The notes under the pieces: model-generated
Database searches by the model: none
Told to the model about the DNA's origin: nothing
What the model saw: only the letters and a program-made list of their open reading frames with translations
Assembly: GCF_018294505.1 (NCBI RefSeq)
Contig: NC_057809.1
Span: 509,479,914-509,543,913, forward strand
DNA length: 64,000 nt
Direction of reading: 5' to 3'
Origin: Triticum aestivum
Taxonomy: Eukaryota; Streptophyta; Magnoliopsida; Poales; Poaceae
Made by a program: the position numbers and the translations under genes
Shown here: one piece after another, positions 11,927-25,527 of the stretch
How the letters are laid out: every line of letters starts with the position of its first letter
Position numbering within the stretch: position 1 is the stretch's first letter

Positions 11927-13499
11927 TGCTACCTCTTGAGCACTGCGTTGGTTTTCCCTTGAAGAGGAAAGGGTGATGCAGCAAAGTAGCGTAAGTATTT
12001 CCCTCTGTTTTTGAGAACCAAGGTATCAATCCAGTAGGAGGCTACACGCGAGTCCCTTGCACCTACACAAAACAAATAAATCCTCACGACCAATGCGATA
12101 AGGGGTTGTCAATCCCTACACGGTCACTTACGAGAGTGAGATCTGATAGATATGATAAGATAATATTTTTGGTATTTTTATGATAAAGATGCAAAGTAAA
12201 ATAAAAGCAAAGTAAATAACTAAGTGTTGGAAGATTAATATGATGAAGATAGACCCGGAGGCCATAGGTTTCACTAGTGGCTTCTCTCAAGAGAATAAGT
12301 ATTTTACGGTGGGTGAACAAATTACTGTTGAGCAATTGACAGAACTGAGCATAGTTATGAGAATATCCAGGTATGATCATGTATATAGGCATCACGTCCA
12401 AGACAAGTAGACCGACGCCTGCCTGCATCTACTACTATTACTCCACACATCGACCGCTATCCAGCATGCATCTAGAGTATTAAGTTCAAGAGAACAGAGT
12501 AACGCTTTAAGCAAGATGACATGATGTAGAGGGATAAATTCATGCAATATGATAAAAAAAACCATCTTGTTATCCTCGATGGCAACAATACAATACGTGC
12601 CTTGCTGCCCCTACTGTCACTGGGAAGGACACCGCAAGATTGAACCCAAAGCTAAGCACTTCTCCCATTGCAAGAAAGATCAATCTAGTAGGCCAAACCA
12701 AACTGATAATTCGAAGAGACTTGCAAAGATAACCAATCATACATAAAAGAATTCAGAGAAGATTCAAATATTGTTCATAGATAAACTTGATCATAAACCC
12801 ATAATTCATCGATCTCAACAAACACACCGCAAAAGAATATTACATCAAATAGATCTCCACAAGAGAGGGGGAGAACTTTGTATTGAGATCCAAAAAGAGA
12901 GAAGAATCCATCTAGCTAATAACTATGGTCCCGAAGGTCTGAGGTAAACTACTCACACTTCATCGGATAGGCTATGATGTTGATGTAGAAGCCCTCCGTG
13001 ATCGATGCCCCCTCCGGCGGAGCTCTGGAACAGGCCCCAAGACGGGATCTCATGGATACAGAAAGTTACGATGGTGGAATTAGGGGTTTGGCTCCGTATT
13101 TGATCGTTTGGGGGTATGTAGGTATATATAGGAGGAAGGAGTATGTCGGTGGAGCAACAGGGGGCCCACGAGGGTGGAGGGCGCGCCTGGGGGTTAGGCG
13201 CGCCCCCTACCTCGTGGCTTCACTATTGGTTGCTTGACGTAGGGTCCAAGTCCCCTTGATCTTGTTCGTTCCAAAAATCACATTCCCGAAGGTTTCATTC
13301 CGTTTGGACTCCGTTTGATATTCCTTTTCTTCGAAACCCTAAAATAGGCAAAAAAACAGCAACTCTGGGCCGGGCCTCCGGTTAATAGGTTAGTCCCAAA
13401 AATAATATAAAAGTGAATAATAAAGCCCAATAATGTCCAAAACAGAAGATAATATAGCATGGAGCATTCAAAAATTATAGATACGTTGGAGACGTATCA
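11927..13499 (-). repeat. Element C 3' LTR
   Basis: On the minus strand it starts TGATACGTCTCCAACG at 13499 and ends at 11927 (...AGAGGTAGCA). A TATA box reads TATATATACC on the minus strand (13122-13131). It differs from the 5' LTR at scattered sites and small indels, so the insertion is not recent. Short frames such as 12998-13237 have no support as genes. Confidence 0.9.
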
Positions 13500-13514
13500 G
13501 GCATCCCCAAGCTT
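13500..13514 (-). other. Element C polypurine tract
   Basis: Minus-strand AAGCTTGGGGATGCC abuts the LTR start. The same 15-mer recurs at 15595-15609 and 15650-15664. Confidence 0.75.
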
Positions 13515-16334
13515 AATTCCTGCTCGTCCTCGAGTAAGTAAATGATAAAAACAGAATTTTTGATGTGGAATGCTACTTGGCATAATTTCAATGTAATTCT
13601 TCTTAATTGTGGCATGAATATTCAGATCCGAAAGATTCAAGACAAAAGTTTAATATTGACATAGAAATAATAATACTTCAAGCATACTAACTAAGCAATT
13701 ATGTCTTCTCAAAATAACATGGCCAAAGAGAGTTATCCCTACAAAATCATATAGTCTGGCTATGCTCTATCTTCACCACACAAAGTATTTAAATCATGCA
13801 CAACCCCGATGACAAGCCAAGCAATTGTTTCATACTTTTGACATTCTCAAACTTTTTCAATCTTTACGCAATACATGAGAGTGAGCCATGGACATAACAC
13901 TTTAGGTGGAATAGAATGGTGGTTGTGGAGGAGACAAAGGGAGAAGATAGTCTCACATCAACTAGGCGTATCAACGGGCTATGGAGATGCCCATCAATAG
14001 ATATCAATGTGAGTGAGTAGGGATTGCCATGCAATGGATGCACTAGAGCTATAAGTATATGAAATCTCAAAAAGAAACTAAGTGGGTGTGCATCCAACTT
14101 GTTTGCTCACAAAGACCTAAGGCATTTTGAGGAAGCCCATCATTGGAATATACAAGCCAAGTTCTATAATGAAAAATTCCCACTAGTATATGAAAGTGAT
14201 AACATAGGAGACTCTCTATCATGAAGATCATGGTGCTACTTTGAAGCACAAGTGTGGCAAAAGGATAGTAGCATTATCCCTTCTCTCTTTTTCTCTCATT
14301 TATTTATTTATTTGGGCCTTTTCTCTTCTTTTTTATGGCCTCTTTTTTTCTCTTTTTTTATTTGTTTTTCATCCGGAGTCTCATCCCGACTTGTGGGGGA
14401 ATCATAGTCTCCATCATCTTTTCCTTACTTGGGACAATGCTCTAATAATGATGATCATCACACTTTTATTTTCTTACAACTCAAGAATTACAACTCAATA
14501 CTTAGAACAAAATATGACTCTATGTGAATGCCTCCAGCGGTGTACCGGGATATGCAATGAATCAAGAGTGACATGTATGAAATAATTATGAACGGTGGCT
14601 TTGCCACAAATACAATGTCAACTACATGATCATGCAAAGCAATATGACAATGATTAAGTGTGTCATAATAAACAGAATGGTGGTAAGTTGCATGGCAATA
14701 TATCTCGGAATGGCTATGGAAATGCCATAATAGGTAGGTATGGTGGCTGTTTTGAGGAAGGTATATGGTGGGTGTATGATACCGGCGAAAGGTGCGCGGT
14801 ATTAGAGAGGCTAGAAATGGTGGAAGGGTGAGAGTGCGTATAATCCATGGACTCAAAATTAGTCATAAAGAACTCACATACTTATTGCAAAAATCTATTA
14901 GTTATCGAAGCAAAGTATTACGCGCATGATCCTAGGGTGATAGATTGGTAGGAAAAGACCATCGCTCGTCCCCGACCGCCACTCATAAGGAAGACAATCA
15001 ATAAATAAATCATGCTCCGACTTCATCACATAACGGTTCACCATACGTGCATGCTACGTGAATCACAAACTTCAACACAAGCATTTCTCAAATTCACAAC
15101 TACTCAACTAGCACAACTCTAATATCACCATCTCCATATCTCAAAACAATTATCAAGTTTCAAACTTATCTTAGTATTCAACACACTCATAAGATAGTTT
15201 TACTAATCTTGTATACCTAGCATATTAGGACTATTTAAGCAAATTACCATGCTATTTAAGACTCTCAAAATAATATAAGTGAAGCATGAGAGATCAATAG
15301 TTTCTATAAAACAAATCCACCGACATGCTCTAAAAGATATAAGTGAAGCACTAGAGCAAAAACTATATAACTCAAAAGATATAAGTGAAGCACATAGAGT
15401 ATTCTAATAATTTCCGAATCATGTGTGTCTCTCTCAAAAGGTGTGTACAGCAAAGATGATTGTGGAAAACTAAAAAAATAAACACTCAAATCATACAAGA
15501 CGCTCCAAGCAAAACACATATCATGTGGTGAATAAAAATATAGCTCCAAGTAAAGTTACCGATAGACGTAGACGAAAGAGGGGATGCCTTCTGGGGCATC
15601 CCCAAGCTTTGGATTTTAGGTGTCCTTAGATTATCTTGGGGGTGCCATGGGCATCCCCAAGCTTAGGCTCTTTCCACTCCTTGTTCCATAATCCATCAAA
15701 TCTTTACCCAAAACTTGAAAACTTCACAACACAAAACTTAAAGTAGAAAATCTCGTGAGCTCCGTTAGCGAAAGAAAACAAAACACCACTTCAAGTTACT
15801 GTAATGAACTTATTATTTATTTATATTGGTGTTAAAATTAATGTATTCCAACTTCTCTATGGTTTATAAACTATTTTACTAGCCATAGATTCATCAAAAT
15901 AAGCAAACAACACACGAAAAACAGAATCTGTCAAAAACAGAACAGTCTGTAGTAATCTGTAACTAGCACAAGATCTGGAACCCCAAAAATTCTAAAATAA
16001 ATTTCTGGACGTGCGTAATTTATATATTAATCATCTTCAAAAAGAATTAACTAAATAGCACTTTCCAAATAAAAATGGTAGCAGTTCTCGTGAGCGCTAA
16101 AGTTTCTGTTTTTTACAGCAAGATTAACAAGACTTTCCCCAAGTCTTCCCAATGGTTCTACTTGGCACAAACACTAATTAAACACAAAAAACACAACCAA
16201 AACAGAGGATAGATAAATTATTTATTTATTACTAAACAGGAGCAAAAAGCAAGGAATAAAAATAAAATTGGGTTGCCTCCCAACAAGCGCTATCGTTTAA
16301 TGCCCCTAGCTAGGCATAAAAACCAATGATAGAT
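13515..16334 (-). other. Element C interior, non-coding, with two extra polypurine-tract copies
   Basis: About 2.8 kb where RT, integrase and any envelope-like ORF would be expected, but no frame of substance is seen. It is AT-rich. The 15-mer GGCATCCCCAAGCTT (plus strand) appears at 15595 and 15650, and the first of these also forms an inverted repeat with GGGATGCC just upstream (15581-15588). Short repeats of AAGATATAAGTGAAGCA occur at 15338 and 15376. Confidence 0.6.
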
Positions 16335-17575
16335 CTATGTATTGCCATCTTTGGTAGGAAATCCATAAGTGGATCTCATAATAGATTCATAAGGTAATTT
16401 AATTTTATTTCTAGGAAAGTGTTCCATGCCTTTCCTTAACGGAAATTGGAATCTAATATTTCCTTCCTTCATATGAATAATTGCACCAACCGTTCTAAGG
16501 AAAGGTCTACCAAGAATAATAGGACATGAAGGATTGCAATCTATGTCAAGAACAATAAAATCTATGGGCACATAATTCCTATTTGCAACAATAAGAACAT
16601 CATTAATTCTTCCCATAGGTTTCTTAATAGTGGAATCCACAAGGTGCAAGTTTAGAGAGCAATCATCAAAATCACGAAAACCTAGCAAATCACATAAAGT
16701 CTTTGGAATCGTGGAAACACTAGCACCCAAATCAAACAAAGCATAGCATTCATGGTCTTTAATTTTAATTTTAATAGTTTTTTCCCACTCATCATAAAGT
16801 TTTCTAGGGATATAAACTTCCAACTCAAGTTTTTCTTCATAAGATTGCATCAAAGCATCAACGATATGTTTAGTGAAAGCTTTATTTTGACTATAACCAT
16901 GAGGAGAATTTAGCACGGATTGCAACAAGGAAATACAATCTATCAAAGATCAGCTATCATAATTAAATTCCTTGAAATCCAAAATAGTAGGTTCATTAAC
17001 ATCTAGAGTTTTGATCTCTTCAATCCCACTTTTATCAAATTTAGCATCAAGATCTAAAAACTCCGAATTTTTGGAAGGCCTTTTAGGTAAAGGTGGATCA
17101 TAATCAGTCCCATCATTATAAAGATTCATATTGCAAAACAAAGATTTAATAGGGGACACATCAATAACTTTTAGATCTTCATCTTTATTATCATGGAAAC
17201 TAGAAGAACACGCTCTTATAAAGGAATCTTTCTTAGCACGCATCCTAGCGGTTCTTTCTTTGCACTCATCAATGGAAATTCTCATGGATTTGAGAGACTC
17301 ATTGATATCATGCTTAGGTGGAATATATCTAAGTTTCAAAGAATCAACATCAAGAGAAATTCTATCAACGTTCTTAGCCAACTCATCAATCTTAAGCAAT
17401 TTTTCTTCAATCAAAGCATTGAAATTCTTTTGCAAAGTAATAAATTCTTTAATATTAGATTCAAAATCAGAGGGCATCTTATTATAATTTCCATAAGAAT
17501 TGTTGTAGGAATTACCATAATTATTAGAGGAATTACTAGGATACGGCCTAGGATTAAAGCTTCCTCTATACGCGT
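16335..17575 (-). pseudogene. gag-pr: Element C gag C-terminal part and protease
   Basis: Continues the gag read at 56213 after removal of D: an N/Y/G/S-rich linker (YGNSYNNSYGNY), a coiled-coil-like stretch (about 17310-17440), then after an in-frame TGA (16950-16952) an aspartic protease with ALFDLGASVSTIP (about 16740), ILGRPFLRT (about 16500) and a terminal stop at 16335. The DLGAS form of the active site is usual in Athila proteases. Apart from the TGA the frame is open. The polyprotein stops here, before any RT. Confidence 0.8.
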
Positions 17576-18046
17576 TGAGGGAGTCCTGGATTAGGGGGTC
17601 TCCGGACAGCGGGACTATACCCTTTGGCCGGACTGTTGGACTATAAAGATACAAGATTGAAGACTTCGTCCCGTGTCCGGATGGGACTCTCCTTGGCGTG
17701 GAAGGCAAGCTAAGCAATACGGATATGTAGACCTCCTTCCTTGTAACCGACTCTGTGTAACCCTAGACCCCTCCGGTGTCTATATAAACCGGAGGGTTTA
17801 GTCCGTAGGACGATATACAATCATACCATAGGCTAGCTTCTAGGGTTTAGCCTCTACGATCTCGTGGTCGATCAAATCTTGTAATACTCATATCATCAAG
17901 AACAATCAAGCAGGACGTAGGGTATTACCTCCAACAAGAGGGCCCGAACCTGGGTAAACATTGTGTCCCCTACCTCCTATTACCATCCGCCTTAGACGCA
18001 CAGTTCAGGATCCCCTACCCGAGATCTGCCGGTTTTGACATCGAAA
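17576..18046 (+). repeat. Element D 5' LTR (Fatima-like)
   Basis: Starts TGAGGGAGTCC and ends CGAAA where the 3' LTR has CGACA. TATA box TATATAAACC at 17781-17790. Differs from the 3' LTR at scattered sites. Confidence 0.88.
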
Positions 18047-18093
18047 TTGGTGCTTTCATTGAGAGTTCCACTGTGTCGTCACCGTAAGGCTTG

Positions 18094-21000
18094 ATGGCTC
18101 CTTCGATCATCGGTAACGATGCGGTCCAGGGTGAGGTTTTCCTCCCCGGACAGATCTTCATATTCGGCGGCTTCGCACTGCGGGCCAATTCGCTTGGCCA
18201 TCTGGAGCAGATCGAGAGCTATGCCCCTGGCCATTAGGTCAGGTTGGGAAACTTAAACTACACTGCCGACATCCATGAAGATTTGATCTTTGACGGATTC
18301 GAGCCCGTGTCAGGTGTGCCCCACAGTCACGACGAGCACGACGTAACTCTGCCGTCAGACAGTGTTCGAGAGATCGCATCTGCAAGTACTCCGGCCTTCA
18401 ATCCGGAGCAAATTGCGCCATCCAGGTACAGAGGGATAGACCCCGCCAGGGGGCTGCATTCTCAGTGGCGATGGAGCCGAATACTGACTTCACCCCTTAC
18501 GAGAGCCGTGTCGCCGAACCACTGGATTCGTCTCCGGCCATGGACTCTGAGCCGCCTGCATCCGTGCCTATCGAATCCGACTGGGCGCTGATCATGGAGT
18601 TCACCTCCGTGGATATCTTTCAGCACTCGCCTTTCAGCGATGTGCTAAATTCATTAAGGTCTCTCTCCTTGTCAGGAGAACCTTGTCCGAACTATGTCCG
18701 GCTAGAATGGGATGCGGACGACGGAGAAATTTGCTGCCCACCCACCACCCACTTAGTAGCCACTGTCGACGACTTAACCGACATGCTCAACTTCGACTCC
18801 GAAGACATCGACGGCATGGACGAAGATGAAGGAGACAAACAGGAACCAGCGCCCACAGGGCGCTGGACAGCCATTTCATCACATGACATATACATGGTGG
18901 ATACACCCAAAGAAGGCAATGGTGAAGAGGCAGCGGAGGATGGCCCCTCCAAGAAGCAACCCAAGCACCGACGTCAGCGGCGTCGCTCTAAGTCCCGCCA
19001 TAGCAAAAACAGCGATAATAGCGCAAGAGAAAACAACACTCTGGTCGACTCTAGAGGAAACGACGACCACATTACCCCGGCGGCAGAGCACGATGGAGCT
19101 GCAAGCGGCGAACATAGTACGGATCTGACGTCCGAACACGGCGACGCTGAGGATAAACCTCATCAAACCCCCTCTCAGGAGGAGAACAGTCTGGACGAAG
19201 ATGCACACATCATCCCGGAAATGCACTTGGCGCAAGAGAACCTCCGCAGAAGGCTTATTGCCACAACGAGGAGTCTGAAGAAGCAGAAGCAAAGGCTTAA
19301 GGCCCCACAAAATACGCTCAACAGTAGGTGGACACAAAGTGCTCGACAACGAACCAAAGTATGGTGGAAGTTACCACACAAAGAGCTATCCAAAGCACAA
19401 GCTATTACCTGAATTCGATGATGAGGCCTTAGAGCCCACACAGCCAAAAAATGAAATGACCAACCGGCCGGATCCACCACCTTGTGACCGCGATAGAGCG
19501 GCTAACAAAGTCGCACATAAGTCAACACACGATCTACATGAAGACTTGCACCAAAAGTCCGGTACGACTAGATCCATCTATGGACCTAGGAAGCGCGCTC
19601 TGGCACAAAATCAAAACCGAATACTACAACCGTCCGAACGCCATGGCACATCCCAATACAGGGGTGCCGCACACCCCCTATGTTTCACCGATGAGGTGCT
19701 GGACCACTAATTCCCAGAAGGATTCAAACCAGTGAACATAGAGGCGTACGACGGGACCATAGACCCTGGGGTCTGGGTTGAGGACTTTATCCTCCATATC
19801 CATATGGCTCGCGGAGACGATCTCCATGCCATCAAATACTTGCCCCTTAAGCTTAAAGGACCAGCTCGGCACTGGCTGAAAAGCCTCCCCGAAAACTCAA
19901 TTGGAAGTTGGGAGGAGCTCGAGGACGCTTTTCGGGCTAATTTTCCAGGGACCTATGTCCGACCTCCGGATGCAGACGATTTAAGCCATATAATTCAATA
20001 GCCTGGAGAGTCCGCCCGAAAGCTTTGGAACATGTTTCTCACTAAGAAGAACCAAATCGCCGACTGTCCAGATGCCGAAGCATTAGCAACTTTCAAACAC
20101 AGCATCTGAGACGAATGGCTTGCCAGACACCTTGGCCAATGGCAGCCTTAACAAGCCTCATGACCCGCTTTTGTGCGGGCGAAGATAGCTGGTAGCGCGC
20201 AGTAGCACCAGCGACCCAAGCACATCCGAAATCAGGGATGTCAATGGAAAACCACGATGCAATAAAAACAAGCATCGAAATAAAGAAGATAGCCCAGATA
20301 ATACGGCGGTCAACACCGGATTCAGGGGCTCTCGACTAGGTCAGCGGAAAAAGCCTTTCAAAGGCAGCAGAGATGGACCGTCTGGCCTAAACAAAATTCT
20401 TGACAAACTATGTCAGATTCATGGCACCCTCGATAAACTTGCAAATCACACCCACAGAGAATGCTGGGTCTTCAAGCAGGCCGGTAAGCGAAACGCCGAA
20501 CACAAGGGGTGGGGAGACTCCAAGCGAAGACGAGGATGAACCTCGCCAGCAAAGCACCGGAGGGCAGAAAAAATTCCCACCAGAGGTCAAAACAGTAAAC
20601 ATGATCCATGTGACGAAGAGGAGAAGCAAATACGCACTCCAAGACACACGCGCCATAGAGCCCGTCACCCCTTGGTTCAACCCCTGGTTGGCCTGCCCGA
20701 TCACTTTTGATCGTGGGGATCATGCGACAAGCATCCGACACGAAGGATTGGCCGCCTTGGTGTTAGACCCAATAATAAACGGATACCATCTCACACGAGT
20801 CCTCATGGACGGCGGCAGTGGTCTAAATCTGATATATCAGGACACAGTCCGCAAAATGGGGATAGACCCGACACAAATAAGCCACAGTAATACTACCTTC
20901 AAGGGAGTAATACCAGGCCAAGAGGCCCACTGTACGGACTCTCTATTGCTAGAGGTTGTATTCGGTTCTCCCGATAACTTCCGAAGCGAAAGGTTAACTT

Positions 21001-21197
21001 TCCACATCGCGCCATTCCAAAGTGGCTATCAAGCACTACTCGGAAGAACGACTTTCGCTCGTTTTAATGCAATACCGCATTACACTTCTCTCAAGCTTAA
21101 GATGCCCGGTCCACGTAACACCATCACAGTTAGCGGAAATATTGAGCATTTTCTATGCGCGGAAGAGTGTGCGGCGGCTTTAACAGCCGAGCACTAG
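18094..21197 (+). pseudogene. gag-pr: Element D gag-protease polyprotein, broken
   Basis: Starts ATG at 18094, 48 bases after the LTR. TAG after about 49 codons, a frame change near 18465, then an open stretch to 19412 rich in D/E and K/R. Capsid-domain sequence follows at 19730-20000 (LKGPARHWLKSLPENSIGSW) with more stops and a frameshift. Protease lies at 20400-21197: VLMDGGSGLN (about 20800) with the DGGSG active site of Tat-type elements and ALLGRTTFARF (about 21035). The reading ends at TAG 21195 with no RT after it. At least five lesions are seen. Confidence 0.8.
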
Positions 21198-22438
21198 ACG
21201 GCCTCACCAACCAGAAAAAATGACAGGTCGTCAAGACCATGGACACGGTTAGACGAGTCCGGTGCACCATTACATATACACGAGATTCGTTTGATGATCA
21301 AACCCTCCTAGACAGTACCAGGGGCTTCCCGCGTGTAATCAGGGCTAGTCCGGCTCAACTTGACTTATCTTGAATTTTAATAGTTCATTGATAATTACCA
21401 ATTTTTTGGCACAACAACTTTCACCTAAGTTATTCTCTTTTACAGATGACAATCATGCTACACCTGTCCAGGATACGGCACAACAGAGACACATGCACAG
21501 ACGTTTAGTAGGGACCCGCTCAAAGGTTTCTTTTCAGATTAAGACCCTGCGTAAACCTTTTTTACTGTCTCTTGTTGTTCACATCCCCGGATACTCAATA
21601 CAACCGAGAAGGATCCTGACGTTATTGGCATGTGGCCACGTCAGGATATTGCATGTGCCTGGACACTCAAGGTTTATTATTAAGGGCCTCGTTCAGCCCG
21701 GCATATGTTATAAAGACCGAATACCTTAGGAAGTGTTCGGAGTCGCGAGTTTGGCCTTATATGCATCAGCTCCGAATCATGTCTTTGGTCAAATGTTGGG
21801 TTTGCCCGGCTCCCACGTTTTGGTACCTTACCTTCCGCTATATCGGCTAAGGTAGCACTGGGAGAACTACTGCGATTGTGCCCTGGTTCATCCGGATGAG
21901 CACCTCAGTAGAGAAAGCCGAAAAATGATTGTCATGATAAAGCGCGAGACTGGTCAGCCACTCGATGACTCAATGGAATCTTCGAGATTCCACCGCATTA
22001 ACGAAGGGCCGTTTCCCGGTCATGTACGTACGCGCCCCGTATTCGTATGAGCGCAGAAGTACCAGGGGCTATATAGTGGCCCCACCGTCAAACTCCTATG
22101 GCTAAGTGAAAGTGTTAAAGCAATATAGTCCGATTGCCTCGTTCGCTGCGCTACCACCTCCTTAATGGACCAAGACGTTGGATCAAGTGTGAATACACGT
22201 TTTTTGCGAACACCCCCGCATTATATGCGTGGGGGCGGAAGCCGACGACTGCAAACTTTCAGATTATATACATATCTACATAAACGGCCACACAGGAGGC
22301 ATCATAATACTTTCAGGCAAAAGTATAAACATAGCCTTGATAACTCAATAAAATATTGTTTTACAATGGGAGTACATCTCACTAGAACATAATATTCTTC
22401 GAGCACTGAGCCTCTATCGAACGAGCGCCTTCAAGAAC
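21198..22438 (+). other. Element D interior between protease and antisense gene, non-coding
   Basis: About 1.2 kb where pol would lie in an autonomous relative. No frame longer than chance and no tandem array; I see nothing else in it. Confidence 0.55.
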
Positions 22439-25414
22439 TTATTCAAAGTAGTGCTCGGCAGCCACTCGGCCCATGGCCGAACCCTGTGTTGAAACAGTGG
22501 TGGCCTCCATCTCTGCCCAGTATGTCTTGACACGGGCAAAGGCCATCCGTGCACCCTCTATGCATTCCGACCTCTTCATAGCATCGATGTGCGGCACAAC
22601 ACCAAGGAATTGTTGAACTAAACTAAAGTAACTATTCAGCCTTGGCCCTCCCGGCCACAGATGATCCACAACAGACCTCATGGCAAGTCCAGACAACCTA
22701 TGGAGCTCGGCCCACTCGTCCATTTGCTCATTCAACAGCAGCGGATGCACTGGAGCATGGAGCTGTGACCAGAACAGCTTTTCCACTTCACGATCTTTTT
22801 GATCCTTGAAGTACTCGGCCGCATCAGCAGCACTTGCCGCCAAATCCACGTAGGCATCCGCAGAACTCCATAGTTGATCAAGAGGTGCATACTTCGGATC
22901 TCCGAACTTAGTCCGCAACAAAAAGGGCTTCCCAGCTGCGATATCTCCATCTTGATGCAGCTCCTCCTTCGTCACTCGTATTTTGGAGCGGGCTTCCTTG
23001 GCTGCTACCATGGCCTTCTCCAGGTCCGTCGCCTTCGCATGGTTTTCTTCTCAAGAATCTGGTAACGGTTGGCAGCATCTTTCAACTCAACGGCCATCTT
23101 GGGCATTCTTTCATTGCTCTGGCAATGTGCGGCATGTTCGGCCCTCAGCTCTTCGACCGCCTTTAGAGCGGCCGCATCGCTATTTCTGGCTTGCTCCTTG
23201 GCTCGGGCAAGTTCCGCCCGAAGGGTCTCCACGGCGACAGATCCATCTGCAGTCACAACATATTAAAGATACTGGCATCATGCTCCTCTTACTATGTGTT
23301 GATCACCGGAGAAATCACTTACCCTGTGCCTCGTCAAGCCGCTTGTTGACAAGCACGATGTCGGCATCTGCGGCATCAAGTTGCCGCTTTAACTCGGCAA
23401 ACCCATCAGTCCGACTAGCCACCGGAGCTTCAGCCACCTGCACATAAAGGCGGTCTGGTTATTACCTGGGACTATGATCCTTTGTTTGCCGCCATTTTCG
23501 ACGACAACCAGAGTCTCAGGGGCTACTATCTGCATAGGGCACACCTAACGTGTGCGGTACTGTCAAAAACATACACTATTTCACGTACCTCAAAGCCGTT
23601 CAGTAGACTCATAAAAGCTTCATGCAATCGCTTTCAGCGGATGAAATCCTTTCAATTACCGTACCCATTAGCGTACGATGCGCTTATGAGATGGCCTCTT
23701 GCTCCAGAAGATCCTTCAGTGCGTCCGAGCGCACACTGCGCACACTGTACGGTTCTGGACTCTTTATGTTGCTCTCTTTAGGAGCCGAATACTGAGGACT
23801 CCGGGTAGCCAAAGGATTACCCTCTGGCCTTGGTGGATCAGGAGAGACCCTCTATGACGACACTTCAGGGTCGCCCTCCTGATGAGGCGGGGTGGCAGGG
23901 GGAGGTGTTTCGCTCTCCATCATCTCCGGAAGAAGATCCCCTGAAGACGAACTCTGTTGAGAAGGGCTACGATCCGAACTACAAGATATAAGCTTCGGTC
24001 ATTGTCTTCAGAAGTAAGGTAGGATATTTTCACTATTAAGTACTTTTTGATTACTTACAGCTCTGTAGAGGGCTGATCCCCGTGCGGACATTGTGCGGCA
24101 AGAATACCCTCCGAAGCAGGACCCTATGGCGAGGATTTCTTCCCCCGTTTGGAAGCCTTTATTTCCGGATCTTTAGAGGTGGTCCTCTTCCTTCCTCGGG
24201 GAGCGGGAATGTCAGATTCTTCTCCCTGGTTATCCTCCTTCGCGGAGGTGCTAATTCCCCCGCTTGCGGCCTNNNNNNNNNNNNNNNNNNNNNNNNNNNN
24301 NNNNNNNNNNNNNNNNNNNNNNNNNNNNNNNNNNNNNNNNNNNNNNNNNNNNNNNNNNNNNNNNNNNNNNNNNNNNNNNNNNNNNNNNNNNNNNNNNNNN
24401 NNNNNNNNNNNNNNNNNNNNNNNNNNNNNNNNNNNNNNNNNNNNNNNNNNNNNNNNNNNNNNNNNNNNNNNNNNAAGAGCGACTTTTCAGAATGATGTCA
24501 TGATAAAAAAAGAGGGACAACGTGTTCGACCATGGGATTACTTACTTGGGTAGCAGGGCGATTGCAACTCAGACCCGCATCCTCGGTGGTATCCGGACAC
24601 TCTATTTGGGGTCCAAAGAACAATTTGTACATCTCCTCGAGCGTCATGCCGAGGAAGTGCTGGATGATTCGCGGTCCTTCCGGGTTGAATTCCCACATAC
24701 GGAGGGGTTGACGTTTGCAAGGCTGGACTCGACAAACTAGCATAACTTGCATTACCACAACCAGGCTGAAATCTCTCTCAAAGAGATCTCGGATGCGGCT
24801 CTGCAATATTAGCGCATCCTTTGCTGGACCCCAGCTCAGCCCCCTGCTGATCCATGACGTCAGTTGTGATGGGGGGCGGAGCAAAAGGCAGGGGCGGCTA
24901 CCCACTTGGCACTTCAGGGAGCTGTGATATAAAACCACTCCCGCTGCCACAAACTGGACACCTTTGGGAAGGAACCCTCTGGCCATGGAGCATCAATGCT
25001 TTTGCTTATTACGGCACCTCCGCACTCTGCGTGTCGCCCCTCGATCATCTTCGGCTTCACATTGAAGGTCTTGAGCCACAGGCCGAAGTGAGGGGTAATG
25101 CGGAGGAAGGCCTCACATACGACGATGAACGACAAGATGTGAAGGAGGGAATCCGGGGCCAGATCATGGAAATTCAGCCCATAATAGAACATGAGCCCCC
25201 TAACAAAGGGATCCAAAGCGAGGCCTAGTCCTCGGACGAAGTGAGAGATGAACACAACACTCTCGTTGGGTTCGGGAGTGGGGATGACCTGCCCTCGGGC
25301 GGGCAGCCTGTGCAAAATTTCGGCGGTCTGATATCTGGCCTCTCTCAGCTTCTTGATGTCCTCCTCTGTGACAGAGGAAGGAATCCACCGACCTTGGAGG
25401 TTGGATCCGGACAT
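22439..25414 (-). pseudogene. Antisense multi-exon gene of element D (plant 'putative gypsy type transposon' protein family), decayed
   Basis: Minus strand, opposite to gag. Exon 1 starts MSGSNLQGRWIPSS at 25414 and contains GLMFYYGLNFHDLAPDSLLH, the conserved block of the family I know as Pfam Transposase_28. It ends at a clear splice donor (CAA|GTAAGT, 24546/24545). Further exons: a K/R/S-rich piece ending with donor GTAAGT at 24058, a piece at about 23979-23592 ending AG|GTACGT, and a coiled-coil-like C-terminal part (23256-22439). There are several in-frame stops and a frameshift in exon 1, and an assembly gap inside. It is a broken relative of the intact gene in F (41808-45601). Confidence 0.65.
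24273..24474. other. Assembly gap (202 N)
   Basis: Unknown bases inside the antisense gene of element D, probably in the intron after exon 1 or a neighbouring exon. Confidence 0.99.
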
Positions 25415-25518
25415 GGTTGAAGGTCCAAAGCGCCTGACCTGAGCCTGGGGTGTTGGAACTCGAGGCGGGGGAAGGATTTGATTGAGCACGAGAGGAAAAA
25501 AGGAGAAGTCTTGGCCTC

Positions 25519-25527
25519 TTTATAAAG
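25519..25527 (-). promoter_or_regulatory. Candidate TATA box of element D antisense gene
   Basis: TTTATAAAG, within the palindrome CTCTTTATAAAGAG, about 105 bases upstream of the antisense ATG at 25414. The distance suits a TATA box with a short leader. No expression evidence. Confidence 0.45.

Noticed and set aside
18692..19577. Minus-strand frames opposite to D gag
   Set aside because: Shadows of the gag reading frame without motifs; the real antisense gene of D lies further right.
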